NCBI GenBank assembly: GCA_002812745.2 | Contig: NCSJ02000359.1 | Span: forward strand, 1-41,439 | Length of the DNA stretch: 41,439 nucleotides | Direction: 5' to 3' | Origin: Scytalidium lignicola | Taxonomy: Eukaryota; Ascomycota; Leotiomycetes | Shown here: in pieces, positions 21,657 through 32,905 of the stretch | How positions within the stretch are numbered: position 1 is the stretch's first letter | Layout of the letters: every line of letters starts with the position of its first letter | Made by a program: the position numbers and the translations under genes | The notes under the pieces: model-generated | Databases searched by the model: none | What the model was told of the DNA's origin: nothing | Seen by the model: the letters and a program-made list of their open reading frames with translations, nothing else

Positions 21657-23805
21657 CTATACGCCATTAACAAGTCTCCTAGCAGCGGTATATCCAAGAA
21701 TATGGCGCATAACCTCCCTCAACTTATATTCACATTCCATAACGCCGGCTGACGCTTTCTGAGCTCTCCAGGCTACAAACCGATCTGGACGTACCAACAC
21801 TGCCCCAGATTCTTCCACTCCTCTCAATCTCTCCCAATCAAAGTAGACATCCTCCCAATCCTGTCTAAAACCGATTGAATACGCATTTACCGTGACACCC
21901 AAATCTTCTGTCACCGATTTAGCGGCCTCTACCCAAGCCTCGCCGCCGATTCCCGTAAAAAGAGTAAAGTTCCCATGTCCAGACAGGTCAATTGTCGATG
22001 TAGGATTACCAGGTATTGCTTTGTTTAGCCAGACATGTGGAAGGCGTGAGCCTGGGTATGTGTTTGGATCATGGTAAAGGACTGGATCCTCTTGAACGCG
22101 CTCACAGGGAATATACTGCTTCTCTTCATCCGCGTCATAGATTGCAGCACTTGTATAACGTTGACCCATTTCAATTCCAAGTCCATGGAATTCATGGGAA
22201 GTGTGTAAGATTGCTTTCTGGAAAGCCTTACGACGCATTATCCCAGCAGGACATGGACTTGACATCTCAGCAAGAAGTTTCTTTCTAGTTGTGAGGTCAT
22301 TGGGAAGGATTCCAACAGCCTTCCATATGTCTGAATGGTCACGGAAAGCTTGATTAGCACGTGTAATGATAGAATGACCAACGGGCTGTCGTTCAGTGCT
22401 GTATGTTGAGAGGATAGAGGGCTTTGCGAGTCCTCTGCTGACATACGCGATCTTCCATGCCAAGTTGAAAGCGTCTTGGATGCATGTGTTAGACCCTAAC
22501 CCATTCATAGGAGGATGTCTGTGTACAGCATCGCCTAGGCAAAACCTGTCTAAAGCATTAGTGTATTTATACCTCCATCCGATTTTTGATACGGCCTGGA
22601 CATACACATTACCCTGGGAGTATGTCTCCGCAACAATTTCATTAATATACCATCTAGAGATGTCCAGAATCTCTACTGGTATAGAATCATCACCAATGAA
22701 GTCCTTCACTCTCTTAATGTATTGCTCTGTTGATGGTTCTGTAGATGGGTTGAAATCGGGAGTAGGAAATAGAATAAACATCCACTCATACCAAGGTTTA
22801 ACCATCCTCACAATTCCCATCCATCCAAAGTCAGGATGGTCTCGATCAGGCTGCATGACCCAGTGGAGGTTGCCCTGCCGATGTTTAATCAGGTGTGATA
22901 AGTCAGCCTTGACAAGCACATTTATGGCAAGTCCTTGTCCTGACTTTATAGACAAAGGAAGATTCAATTGTTTGACGATTTTGCTACGCGCTCCATCTGC
23001 CCCAAAGAGATACTTGGTGCGAACCTTGTATTGTAGCTTTGAAAGGTTATCTTCAATTGTTGTAGTGATGAGTCCCGTGTTCAGGTCTTCGGTGAAGGAG
23101 AGAAAAGTAGTGTCGAACCGTACGGTGAAGCCGTGTATAGTTGCGTAACGGATCAGTACAGGCTCTAGGAGGGTCTGTGGAAGGTCGACTGGACTACATG
23201 GACTGGCGGATTCATAGTCGCCCTGTTACCAGCGATTTAGCCCCACAGTACATGATATAAAGGTGTTATATGTTAGGTAAAACTATTTTACCTTTCTCTT
23301 TGGATCATTTCCCCAAGAATATATGCGAGCATACTCTTCTCCTGCTAAGCTGTGACACCACCGGGTGTGTATCATGCAGTGACCTTTAGATGCGATATTG
23401 GAAAGCTCTGTATCAAGTCCCAAATCGCGTAAACAGTCTTAACCTAGCAATTTAAGAAAATTATCGGTATATCTATCCGTGAACATTGCTCACCTAAAGC
23501 TGCCATGTTTGTTATATGCGCCCGTGGAGTATTTGCGGTCCCCGGGGCTGAACTTATCATAATCCCCTTCATCCCTTTGTTCAAATCAGTATTGTATTTG
23601 GAACTACTTGTATTTAGCATAGTTTTATACCGTATGATGTTAGAAAGCATGCCAACGAAGCTCCTGCTGGACCGGCGCCAACAATCAGATATTCAGTCTC
23701 TGGTATTTCAGAAGGAAGCTCTCCATTGATACATTTTCCATTTTCTGCCGTCCTGTTAACAGTACAACCACCGCTGTTGATTGTAATACTATTGGAGGCT
23801 GCCAT
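21657..23805 (-). CDS. FAD-dependent aromatic monooxygenase (TfdB / phenol 2-monooxygenase type)
   Basis: Five exons: 23805-23631, 23574-23494, 23437-23292, 23222-22606, 22545-21657, 635 aa. Visible FAD/NAD(P)H motifs: N-terminal YLIVGAGPAGASLACFL (GxGxxG, about residues 40-56), the DG motif FGADGARSKIVKQ, and the GD motif FCLGDAVHRHPPMNGLGSN followed by DAFNLAWK. The C-terminal third, with LFTGIGGEAWVEAA and LVRPDRFVAWRA, is the thioredoxin-like tail of phenol/dichlorophenol hydroxylases. It would ortho-hydroxylate a phenolic or similar aromatic substrate using NAD(P)H and O2; the substrate is unknown. ATG 23805 is the first in-frame ATG; the GTG at 23820 is not used in fungi. Intron 4 (60 bp) is in frame and free of stops, so naive translation adds 20 residues inside the GD region. 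It diverges from regulator 2. Confidence 0.9.
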
Positions 23806-25046
23806 TGCGGTAATCGTCACTGCCGTCTATCACCTAGTGATTTATTATTCATGTAGCAGTCTTGTCTTTCTATATGTTAGCCAACTTAGCTTGCTCAGTC
23901 AATAGGTACCTCAACGCAGGGATCAAGGTCTTTCACCAACAAAATCATCTGACAAAATAAGACCATCCTACCGCTCCCATTCAACCTTATTGCTCCGGTG
24001 CCTTTCTTTCCCATGGGCTAGATCCTAAAGAAGCTGGTCTGCGGGGCGATCAAGAAGTGTAGCCAAGAGCATACCGAATTAATCACCCCGAAGATGCTCC
24101 GCCTGTGGACAACAACTTGTCTCAAACGGCCACATAAAATAGTATATATTTGTGTGCCACAAAATATCTTCGCGGTATCTATAAGCCCTCAACGACTGAA
24201 ATTTTGCAATTTGTTGATAATATAGTTGGTTGTGGCTATGATTGCTGCCGAGTTTTTAGAACAAGCCAATATAGTTTAGTAGTTGATATATCAAAAACCA
24301 CGGCTGTAAATAAGCAGGATTAAAGAGATCTTTAAATTATAACTTCTATCTCAAGATAAAACTGTATTGCTAATATTAGTATAAATCCCGGAATTAAGCC
24401 GCTTGAAAACTACTTCATCGCATGAAGACAAGTGAAGAGAAGGCATAATCTATACTCATTATAAATTAGCAGTAGCCTATATATTCAATCATGGGTAAAA
24501 CTACGTTATGTTTAAAGTAAACCCCCAATTTACGCGTGATCACGAGCCTTATCTGTTTGAATCAATAATGCCCAAGAACAACCGTGAAGGCAGGGGAATA
24601 ATTTCTGACGTAGTTGAGGAGGTTTTTTATGTCACTTGTAAGCCAAAGAATTAGGATTCTCTAGTAGGTAATACATGTGATTGTATCACCAGCGCAAAAT
24701 ATTTGTTATATAAGAAAACGGAGAGAGCAACATGTTTACGTAGCCGCTATAAGAAAGAACTGGCATTGCAAACCTCCAAGTCGGTGCCCAGCCCATCCAA
24801 ACCATCAGCCAAGTTCCCGTCAACAAAAAGATGTTTTGTTTCTTTCAAGAGCTACGAATGCGCCACTGCCTATACTTTCTTGGGTCTAATCTAGTGTCTG
24901 GGCAGGACTAAATTTCCCCGCATTACACGTACTTTCTCCGCAATTTCCTTCCCCACGACCTGCTGCTGCTTGTTATCATTTTGGGAAATGTTACATACAA
25001 AGCAGGGTTGCATATAGCTAGAGAGACAACCACCACCACGTCTACC
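23806..25046. promoter_or_regulatory. Divergent intergenic region, FAD monooxygenase / Zn2Cys6 regulator 2
   Basis: 1.24 kb between head-to-head genes. Open frames at 24677-24894 overlap in two frames with no recognisable protein character and are not taken as genes. A short upstream ORF for regulator 2 lies at 24988-25017. Confidence 0.4.
24988..25017 (+). promoter_or_regulatory. Upstream ORF in the probable leader of regulator 2
   Basis: ATG-to-TAG of 10 codons ending 29 bp before the chosen ATG (25047), in another frame. If transcribed it could dampen translation of the regulator. Transcript start unknown. Confidence 0.35.
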
Positions 25047-27884
25047 ATGTTAAACGTCCTCCAGGGAGAGGCTGGAGAGCTGCGATCCACCATCGCCTGT
25101 CATGTCTGTCGGAGACGCAAAATCAAATGCGGCCGGGAGCTCCCCCATTGTCTCGCATGCGAACGATCCTGTCAGACATGTCAATATCCAGACAAGATCT
25201 TAAAACCAGGCCCGCGCATAGGCACTTCGCGCAAGAGCAGGAAGAGGCCCGTTGAGCCCCAAGAGGATGACACTGGCCAACCTACGCGGCGACAGCGACA
25301 GCCTCCTACCCCTGATGGGTTCAGCAGTGAAGATGTCAATGACACGGAGCCCTCGCCGATTGAGCGGCCACCGATGCCACAGCAAAGTAGGGCATCACGA
25401 GATATACAGAAGCTCTCATTCATAATGTATCCATCTCACGAAGCTTGTCGACCAAACAGTGGCCTTGAACAAACTTGCACGCCACCAACAAGCGCCTCAG
25501 GGAATGAGGAGTCCCCGCTCATCTCCACCGGCCAGGCCTTGGGTGTGACATCTGACCAGCTGAAGATACTGTCCGTTAGCTAACTTATTCCCTAAATCAG
25601 ACTTTAGCTAACCAGGTCATTGTAGGATCGATGAGTTCTTAGAGAACTTCACCTCGTTTCAGCTCTTCCGCACCCCTTACTTCTCTGCGAAACTTCAGCA
25701 GATCGAATCGCAAGTTCAGCTAAACGCACTTCTTGCAGCCATGGCTGCTTTCGGCACAAAACTCATTGAACCAAACGGCGACTCAGGTTCAGATACAAGT
25801 GAGTCTAGACAAGAACAAGAGAATCTGTTCTCTTGTTCACACTTTATTGATTTAGCAAGGAAAAATGTGAATGAGGCCTTGGAGGAGTGTGGAGATGAAC
25901 CACCACCATTGTGCCTTTTGCAAGCCTTGATATTGACCACTCATTGGCTGCTGATCCAGGGAGTGCGCGGACGAGCGTGGAGATATCTGGGTATATGTAT
26001 TCGTGTTGCATATGAGCTAAATTTGCACCTCGTTGATACAGAGAATCCTTCAAGCCGGAACAGGGAGAGTCGCGAGAACTCTATCGATTGGTGTGGCGAT
26101 GAAGAAAAGAGGCGCGCTTGGTGGGCTATTTGGGAGATGGACGTATTCTCAACCGTCATTCGGCGCTGTCCGACCTCGATTGACTGGATCCAGAATGAGA
26201 CCTTGCTACCGGTCGCTGATCAGTTTTGGTTTGATGGCGAGCCTCAATCAAGCTGTTATCTTGAACCAGATCCGACGGACAGATGGAAAGCTCTACAGAA
26301 TAGCGGGAATCAGTCACCGAAAGCTTGGTTCATTGTGGTCAATTCGTGGATGAAGGAAGCTCAAATGATCTCTAGTCCCACTGGAGTCAAAGCTCGATCT
26401 GACTACACGTACCGTGCAGATTATAATCAGAGAAATAGTCGCCGGCTGACTGGCGATTATGCTTTTCACCGGCTTACCATCTTATATAACTCTCTGAGAT
26501 GTTTTACAACTGCACTCCCTTCAAAGTTGAAGTATCGCAGTCAGTATCTCAATTTCGAGCTCCGCCAAGTGGATCGAGAAGAATTTACAAGGTCCCCACG
26601 ACAACTACATAGTGCCATATACAGCATTCATCTCATAGCTCAGCTGACCAAGTTGATGATACATCATTGGCATGTTTTTGGCATGGCTGCGAGCGCTGCC
26701 CGATATTCTGCGCTGAAGGACCTCGGCAGTCGGTCTACGACATACGAGATACATCCATCCCAGATACACACAGAGTCGTATCATGTAAACAGGAAAAGAG
26801 CAACTGATGAGTATTTCGAGGCAGCATATGATATCGTAACTATTCTTAACCGCAGCAGCGATCAGCACTATCGATACGTAAACCCTTTTCTAGCTAATAC
26901 CATCTGGCTTGCTGCTGCTGTCGAATTGGTACATGAGGAGTATGTGGATGAAATCAGTGACAAAGCTGCCGTAAGATCAAATTTTGATGTATTATGCATG
27001 GCCTACAAGCTGTTTGTAGGCTTTTGGGAGATGCCCAAGGCTTTGCAGCAAAACCTCGGGATCCTTGAGGAGCAACTCGCTGCCTTCAGGACCCGCTCGA
27101 AAGAGAATCTTATTAATGAACGGCGGTTCCAGACACTACAAGAGAGAGCATATAATAGCACTTTCTCTACTAAAGCCATGCAAAATACTACAGATAATAG
27201 AGCAAGCCGAAGATTGTCTGATGATGGTGAGCAAATGCGAGCCTATCCTAAGCTCAGATAAGCTAATATTTGATAGATCGACCTTCTCAATCATTACAAC
27301 ATACCGCCGGTTCAATGTCTCGCACTCTCTCTGGGCTAGAGGATCAAACAAACTTCCTTTTACCCAATGGAAGGCAGCATTCTTCCTTGCTACATCAGCT
27401 TGTAACAGATCAGACGGTAAGCAGTCAGGCACCTGCCGATAGGCCAGCAATAACTCAAACGACAGCAACTCAGACAGAAGTTGCTCATACAAGTCAAAAT
27501 CAAGATGAAGAAAGTCGAAGAGGCTTTGTTTCTACGTCTATGTCCCCAATCCCACAGCAGCCGCGGCAGACTTTCAATTCACAACAAGAGGGCCAACAAT
27601 CACGCCCCAATGCGCCCATCCACTCGTTCAATACGCAAGCACCTCTGAATACATCGTCGATGTTTTCGCCTGTGACCATTCCAGTCCCTTCTAACCTAAT
27701 AAATGGCAACTCATTCATGCATGAAGCACAAATGGATAATTCCATTCCCAACATGGGAGGTGAATCGATAATTGGATCTGATTTCGAAGACTTATTGGGA
27801 TACACTAACAGTTCAAACACCAATAGGATGGAGTTATCTATATTTCTTGATGATTTCCTTTCCTACAGCCCAGCACCTAGGTGA
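25047..27884 (+). CDS. Zn2Cys6 transcription factor with fungal-specific TF domain (copy 2)
   Basis: Three exons: 25047-25570, 25626-27226, 27277-27884, 910 aa. The zinc cluster is in one exon: CHVCRRRKIKC, then CLACERSCQTC (C-x2-C-x6-C-x6-C-x2-C-x6-C), followed by the KPGPRIGTSRKSRKR linker. The middle region repeats the copy 1 blocks: PPLCLLQALILTTHW, VRGRAWRYLGICIRVAYEL, EEKRRAWWAIWEMDVF, RRCPTSIDWIQNETLLP. The C-terminal exon is Gln/Ser/Asn-rich. The central exon is 1,601 nt, the same as in copy 1, and the intron before it is in the same place and phase (donor here GTCCGT). The start is the first ATG in frame; the TTG at 24981 is not a fungal start. It probably arose with copy 1 by duplication and sits between the FAD monooxygenase and the dead transporter. 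Confidence 0.9.
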
Positions 27885-28127
27885 ATACCACTCGATTGAT
27901 CCTCTGCAAACTAGCAAATTGGATATAACCCACATTTTTGGTACTAGAAATTATAGGCGTTGTAAGGCGATCGTGTAGGTTATCACGATTCCATTTTTTT
28001 TTGTATTCTAGAAATGGCTATTACGTCCAAGTTTTGAGTTTAATGTAACAATGATAATTAGTTGAGATAATGCTATTATCTAATATTACTTCGGATGAAA
28101 TTGCGCTGTGAGCNTTTTATATAAATT

Positions 28128-28200
28128 ATACAGATAGAGCTTAAATTAACGTATACAGATAAAGCTTGAGTCAATTATACGGATGGAGCTGAAATTGGAT
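28128..28200 (+). repeat. Three degenerate 24-25-bp tandem repeats
   Basis: Units beginning ATACAGATAGAGCTTAAAT, ATACAGATAAAGCTTGAGT and ATACGGATGGAGCTGAAAT follow each other directly. Function unknown; it lies between the 3' end of regulator 2 and the 3' end of the MFS relic. Confidence 0.6.
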
Positions 28201-29716
28201 ATATTAGTCTAAGACCTCCTGTCAAGTAGATAACTTGTCTGAACCTAAGGTCTTAGTACTAAAGTAACGTGACGATTCTGCAATCGTAACACTACCTTGC
28301 GGACAGATTTCTCTAAGAAGATTCAAGGCTTAGAAGAGCTGATTGCCTGATACTGTCAATTTTTAGGAGTCTTTAAACTAGGTAATTGCTGCTTTGTTGT
28401 CCTTCTTTTCCTCAAGACTAATGATAGTCTCACTATGTTCCTTGGATAGAACTGCTTTTACGACAAATAGACTAGCAATGATGCCACAGAATAAGAAATA
28501 TATACACATACTTTACAAATTCTGCAAGTTAATAGAGAATGTATCCTTAACAGCTTTGCTTTAGATTAAATCAGTTAAAGTATAAGTGATCATAACATTT
28601 GTTATTGCATTTTTACCGGAGAGTAATTTAGTAATGTTAATTAGGATTTTAACAGTACAAAAGTTAAAGGTTTAGTTGTTTATTGAATTTTAAAAAACAA
28701 TTTTACCTAAGATAATAAAGATAGCTAAACTGATAGAGTAAGTAAATACAAGAGTGGAAATTGCTATTCTAATATCTTTTTGAGTATATAAAGCTTATAA
28801 TATAATTATTAGAAGTATGAATTGAAGGTTATTACTTACATTAACAACAAGTTGAAATTCGACTATTTTGCTGATAGAAGCTGTTGATTTAAAGCAAATA
28901 TAAAGTTTATTTCCAAGAGTAAAAAAGATAAGTTTTATTTAGATGAACTTTTTATACTGTTTAATTTAATAGATAATAAGACTGAATAAAATATTTATAA
29001 ATAAGGTTATAATGAATTGTAAAACTAAAAGTATATTTAACTTTAAAGTTAAAGTTTTTTAAGCATATTAAAAGTNAAAAAAGTAAGTAGTATTTGTTAT
29101 TAATAAATAAGATATTGTAAAAGAAGGTTATTAAAAGAGTAATAACATTAGATTACTGTATAAATAATACTAAAGTATTAAAGGGTATTTTATAAGTTTT
29201 TTCTTGTTGTAGATAAAGAGTATATTGTACAATATACTAAAAATGATCAAACAGATGACTTTAAACAATGATTAAGCAAAGATATTGTTGTTAAAGTTGA
29301 GTTTTAACAGTATTATAACAGTAAGTGTAAGGATGTTCATAGATTTAACTTAGTCGATTACTTTAATGTTATCCTTAAGTAATGTTTTAAGATTGTAAAT
29401 GTTTAAGAACAAAAAAAAAATAACGAAAATAATATTATAACAAAGAAAATTAATTTACTAGTATTATTGCTAAGAAGCATAATTTACAAGAAGACTGTTA
29501 AATACAAGATTAGTTATATTAGCTATAACTTATATAACTTTACAAAGTTTTAAAAACAAGCTTTGTTGCTTTATGTTAAAAATGTTGTTAATAACAATAT
29601 TAACTAACATGATCAATCTTTTACCTACAGTACTTTAGAGGGCATAACCTGTAATAAACATAATTATGTTAATTGCAAGTGTACAAAGGAAGTTGCTATT
29701 TATGAACAGAACAATA

Positions 29717-32027
29717 ATCGTCAGCCTGAGGCCAGCATTGTCTGACTTTTTAAAAGTCGCATTTGCTCCTAGTCAGTGGAAGCGAGTGTGACAGGTAAGT
29801 GAGTGTGACACTTTATTCAATTTCTATAGCACACACACCAAAATTAAATACAACCCACCATCAAACCTATAGAACATAGTAATCCTCTTCGTCTGAAATA
29901 CTTGAATTCAATGAGCATTCAGATTCGCTTGAAGTGCCACTATAGCCGAATTCTCCTTCAATATCCAAACGCAAAAAGTCCTCCTCCTCTGATTCCTCCA
30001 TTTCCTGTCCTGGTTGTTGCTCCTGTTCCTGTAGCTCTGGTTTTGCAAAGCTCGTCCTAATAGGGTAGTTAATAGGCGTTTGAGATATGCTGTAAAGTGG
30101 AGGTTCCCTTGAATCAATTATAAGTGTAACTAAAGGTTTCTGTTCAATTGGCTCCTTGCCAGGCTCTATGAAGGGTAGTGGAGTATACTCCTTCTACAAC
30201 TCAGATACACCCATTACTCTACGAGGAAGTTGTTTAATTGCCTTCTTTCTCTGGGACTCCTTCTTACGCCATGTTACCTATGTAGCCTTTTGAGCTTTCT
30301 TCTCCTTATTAGCTATTTGACATAACATTCTAGCCTCCTTATTTGCCTCCTTTTCAGCTACTTTCCGCTCCTTCTCTTGCTTGAGATTTTGGGCATATTC
30401 GGCTGTTAGTTCTCCTTCCTTTTGGAGTCTCTTCCTGCTAGATGGCTTTCTGGATATGAACTGTTCAATCCTTTGGTAAGCAAGATCCTGTTCCACTGTA
30501 GCCAAATAGCCTTCATCTAATACTCTTTAAACATCTTGTTAAAAGGAATCAAACTTGTGTTAGGAAGGAGAGCTGAGCAAGTTTATAACCTTAGGCCTTA
30601 GCTCGTCAAGTTGATATTGAACTTGTTAAATTGTTTAAGGTGTTCTAGGCTTTGGCAAATCAAGTAGCCTTTCCTTTTGTTCCTTCTTTATATATTTGGC
30701 TATAAGCTTGAAAACAAGTGTTCTTTTAACAAGCTACATGCTTACTTTGTGCTAAGTATGCTGAACAGTAGATTTGGCAAAGGTTTTCTCTTGAATTGAA
30801 TATAAATCACCAAAAAAGGAATTTAAAGTATACTCGAAATCAAGTGATTCTGTAGTACTTTGAATTGCCTTGTTATACTAGTGCTTGTAGGGTTGAAAGA
30901 TCCCTACATCTAAAGGTTGTATATAGTAGGTTAAATGTGAAGGGAACAAGAATGGAATCACATGATTCACTTGAGCTAATTCGACGAATTCAGGTGTTAT
31001 ATGACTACCATGGTTATCCATTAAAAGGAGCTTCCATGGTTGATCTGGTCCTGCTTGAGTATGCTTAATAAAATGCTCTATAAAGCATATACTTAGCATA
31101 TCAGAAGTATAACCATTCTCTGATAACAGGACCAGCTCCTTACAAGTCAAACCTCTTGGCCCATACCATGAATCCATATGATATTTACCCTCAACTATGA
31201 TTGCAGGAGGAATAAGGGTTGTTCCATTGGCTGTTATAGTCTCAATTATGGTAATTGAACGTCGATTCTCAAGGCTCAAGGAGTAAAGCTCTTAAACTTC
31301 AGTAGGAATTAATACCTGAACTCCTTTAGAACACCCAATTCTGAAGCTAGTTTTGTCAAAATTATAGAGATCTTGCTTTTGAATATCATACTTTTTAAAG
31401 GCTATTTTATATTTGCGAAACCATTCTAAAACATCACCTTTATCTTAGGCTGTAATCCTGATTTTAGCAATTGGTTTGGTTACAATTGTATGTAGGCCAG
31501 GTTGTTGTTTATACCACTTTCTGAACCAGTTATAAGAAGGTGGGGTTAATTCATGAGCTCTCCGAAGGTTGCAAATAGCTCCAAATATAATATCCTTCGT
31601 AAGTAATTGACGATTTTCAAGGTATGAGCAAATAAAAGTATGAATAACTTGTTCCTGAGAGGGAGTCAAGATCTTGTTTTGACCTCCATGAGGTTTATGA
31701 CCTTGTTTATCTCTCTTGATTGACATAGCTAAACTTAATCGATTGATTTTGAATAGCTTGGCAGCCACAGTCTGAGATTCAGTAGGATTCTCAGCAAGCC
31801 ATTGTTTTGCCTCAAAAATTCGCATTTGAGGCGATTCAGTGGACTGAACCTGCTGCATAATTCGGATGGTGGGTTGTATTTAATTTTGGTGTGTGTGCTA
31901 TAGAAATTGAATAAAGTGTCACACTCGCTTACCTGTCACACTCGCTTACCTGTCACACTCGCTTCCACTGACTAGGAGCGAATGCGACTTTTAAAAAGTC
32001 AGACAATGCTGGCCTCAGGCTGACGAT
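29717..32027 (-). mobile_element. Pogo/Fot1-family DNA transposon inserted in the MFS gene
   Basis: 2,311 bp bounded by TA (29715-29716 and 32028-32029). Terminal inverted repeats start ATCGTCAGCCTGAGGCCAGC and are 146 bp (29717-29862) and 163 bp (31865-32027). The 17-bp difference is one extra copy of a GTCACACTCGCTTACCT unit in the right arm (three against two). It encodes a transposase relic at 29867-31858. The MFS reading frame continues across the empty site when the element and one TA are removed, confirming the borders. Confidence 0.93.
29867..31858 (-). pseudogene. Pogo/Fot1-type transposase, in-frame nonsense only
   Basis: ATG 31858 to TAG 29867-29869 is 1,992 nt in one unbroken frame (664 codons) with about a dozen internal TAA/TAG codons and no net frameshift. 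An N-terminal HTH/CENP-B-like DNA-binding region (AAKLFKINRLSLAMSI, then ILTPSQEQVIHTFI, then YNWFRKWYKQQPGL) precedes a DDE/DDD catalytic core: NFDKTSFRIG (first Asp), LLMDNHGSHITPEFV (second), YYIQPLDVGIFQPYKH (third, Asp as in Fot1/pogo). A long Lys/Glu-rich, probably coiled region follows (about 30280-30500), then an acidic tail (ISDEEDYYVL). Stops lie at Gln/Trp-type positions, so RIP rather than drift is the likely cause. Confidence 0.88.
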
Positions 32028-32488
32028 TAATAGTTAACATGATTTTGCAATTTTATATATTTAATAACTTAACTTATATAAGTATACTAATTGTAATGGC
32101 AAACAAGTAAGCACTACTAATCTAGGTCTAGCCGGAAAGAGAGTACAACTCTAAGGTAATAATAAGAATGACTATAACTACAATAATGTTATCAAAGGCG
32201 ACAACGAAGACTGATAGAAAGCACATGATGAGGATTATGGTGATGCGAAATTTGCTGCAAGATACAACGACATTACTGCTTTCTCCTTGTTCAACCTCGG
32301 AGGCAGGTGCGTAAATTGGTAGCTCGATGTGCTCCTCAAGCGGAAGGTTAAAGGGGAGAACCCTGGTAGGCATAAGTGTAATAGCATTAAGCTCAAGAGT
32401 ATTGCCTTTCATAAAGTCTGCCATTGTTAATAGGAATATATCGTAGGTTGAATTTGATTTGAAGATGGATGGGGAGTGGAAGAAAAAN

Positions 32489-32880
32489 GGCTTGAGCTAA
32501 AGGCACTTATATTGCCGTTATCAACTGTTACACAAACTATTTATCTTTCGTTAAAATATTATTACTATTTCGCGTACTTGTAACTTTACTGAAATTTAAG
32601 CTGTAAATGCCTTAAAACATATTAAAATTATAGTAATTTTAAGGCTAAGAATGCCTTGTAATTATAGTGAGTATTAGGCTTTACAGGTCCTACAGGCTAT
32701 AGGCTTCTAGGCCTAATCACAGAAGAGGCCAACGACTTACAGCCGTTAGCTGCCATACAGTGCCGTACAGCCTATAGAGAATAGCATTAGCAAGAGATCA
32801 AAGATTAACGTTCTGAGTGAGAGTCGCTTTGGTCTGTGCAACAGCCAATAACGGCGATATAAGTGCCTTTAGCTCAAGCC
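32489..32880. mobile_element. ~390-bp MITE-like inverted-repeat element between MFS relic and SDR
   Basis: GGCTTGAGCTAAAGGCACTT at 32489 recurs inverted, ending at 32880; the match extends about 55 bp with only transition-type differences. The interior is non-coding and contains smaller inverted pieces around 32680-32770. A flanking A-run is present on both sides in inverted orientation (with an N at 32488), so the exact ends and target duplication cannot be fixed. It lies 64 bp upstream of the MFS start codon. Confidence 0.75.
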
Positions 32881-32905
32881 TTTTGCATATGACAGTAAAA
32901 AGGCC

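Larger units (their letters stand above)
28378..32424 (-). pseudogene. MFS drug/toxin exporter (DHA2/Tri12-like), split by a pogo insertion and RIPed
   Basis: ATG 32424 opens a frame with a cytosolic N-tail and a first membrane helix (ILIMCFLSVFVVAFDN), then SAYLF of helix 2. The frame runs into the pogo element (29717-32027) and resumes on its far side: GYAL-stop-STVGKRLIML (degraded GRALxGxGxG motif), FLFLNIYNLKTLLK, a degraded DW-GS block, and FILLIIIL. The C-tail is near-intact (KAVLSKEHSETIISLEEKK), ending TAG at 28378-28380. Subtracting element plus one TA leaves 1,734 nt, exactly 578 codons. Stops are TAA/TAG at Gln/Trp-type sites. The middle is strongly AT-biased; both tips are much better preserved. 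When alive it would have been a 577-aa, roughly 14-helix plasma-membrane exporter. Confidence 0.85.

Noticed and set aside
22396..23148. 250-codon plus-strand frame across the FAD monooxygenase
   Set aside because: Antisense to conserved FAD-binding motifs and spans a real minus-strand intron; no recognisable content.
24677..24894. Two overlapping plus-strand frames upstream of regulator 2
   Set aside because: They overlap in different frames, show no family signature and sit in the divergent promoter region.
29640..29700. Cys/His cluster looking like a retroelement zinc knuckle
   Set aside because: The plus-strand reading is not conserved in spacing; the minus strand here continues the MFS reading frame, which explains the sequence better.
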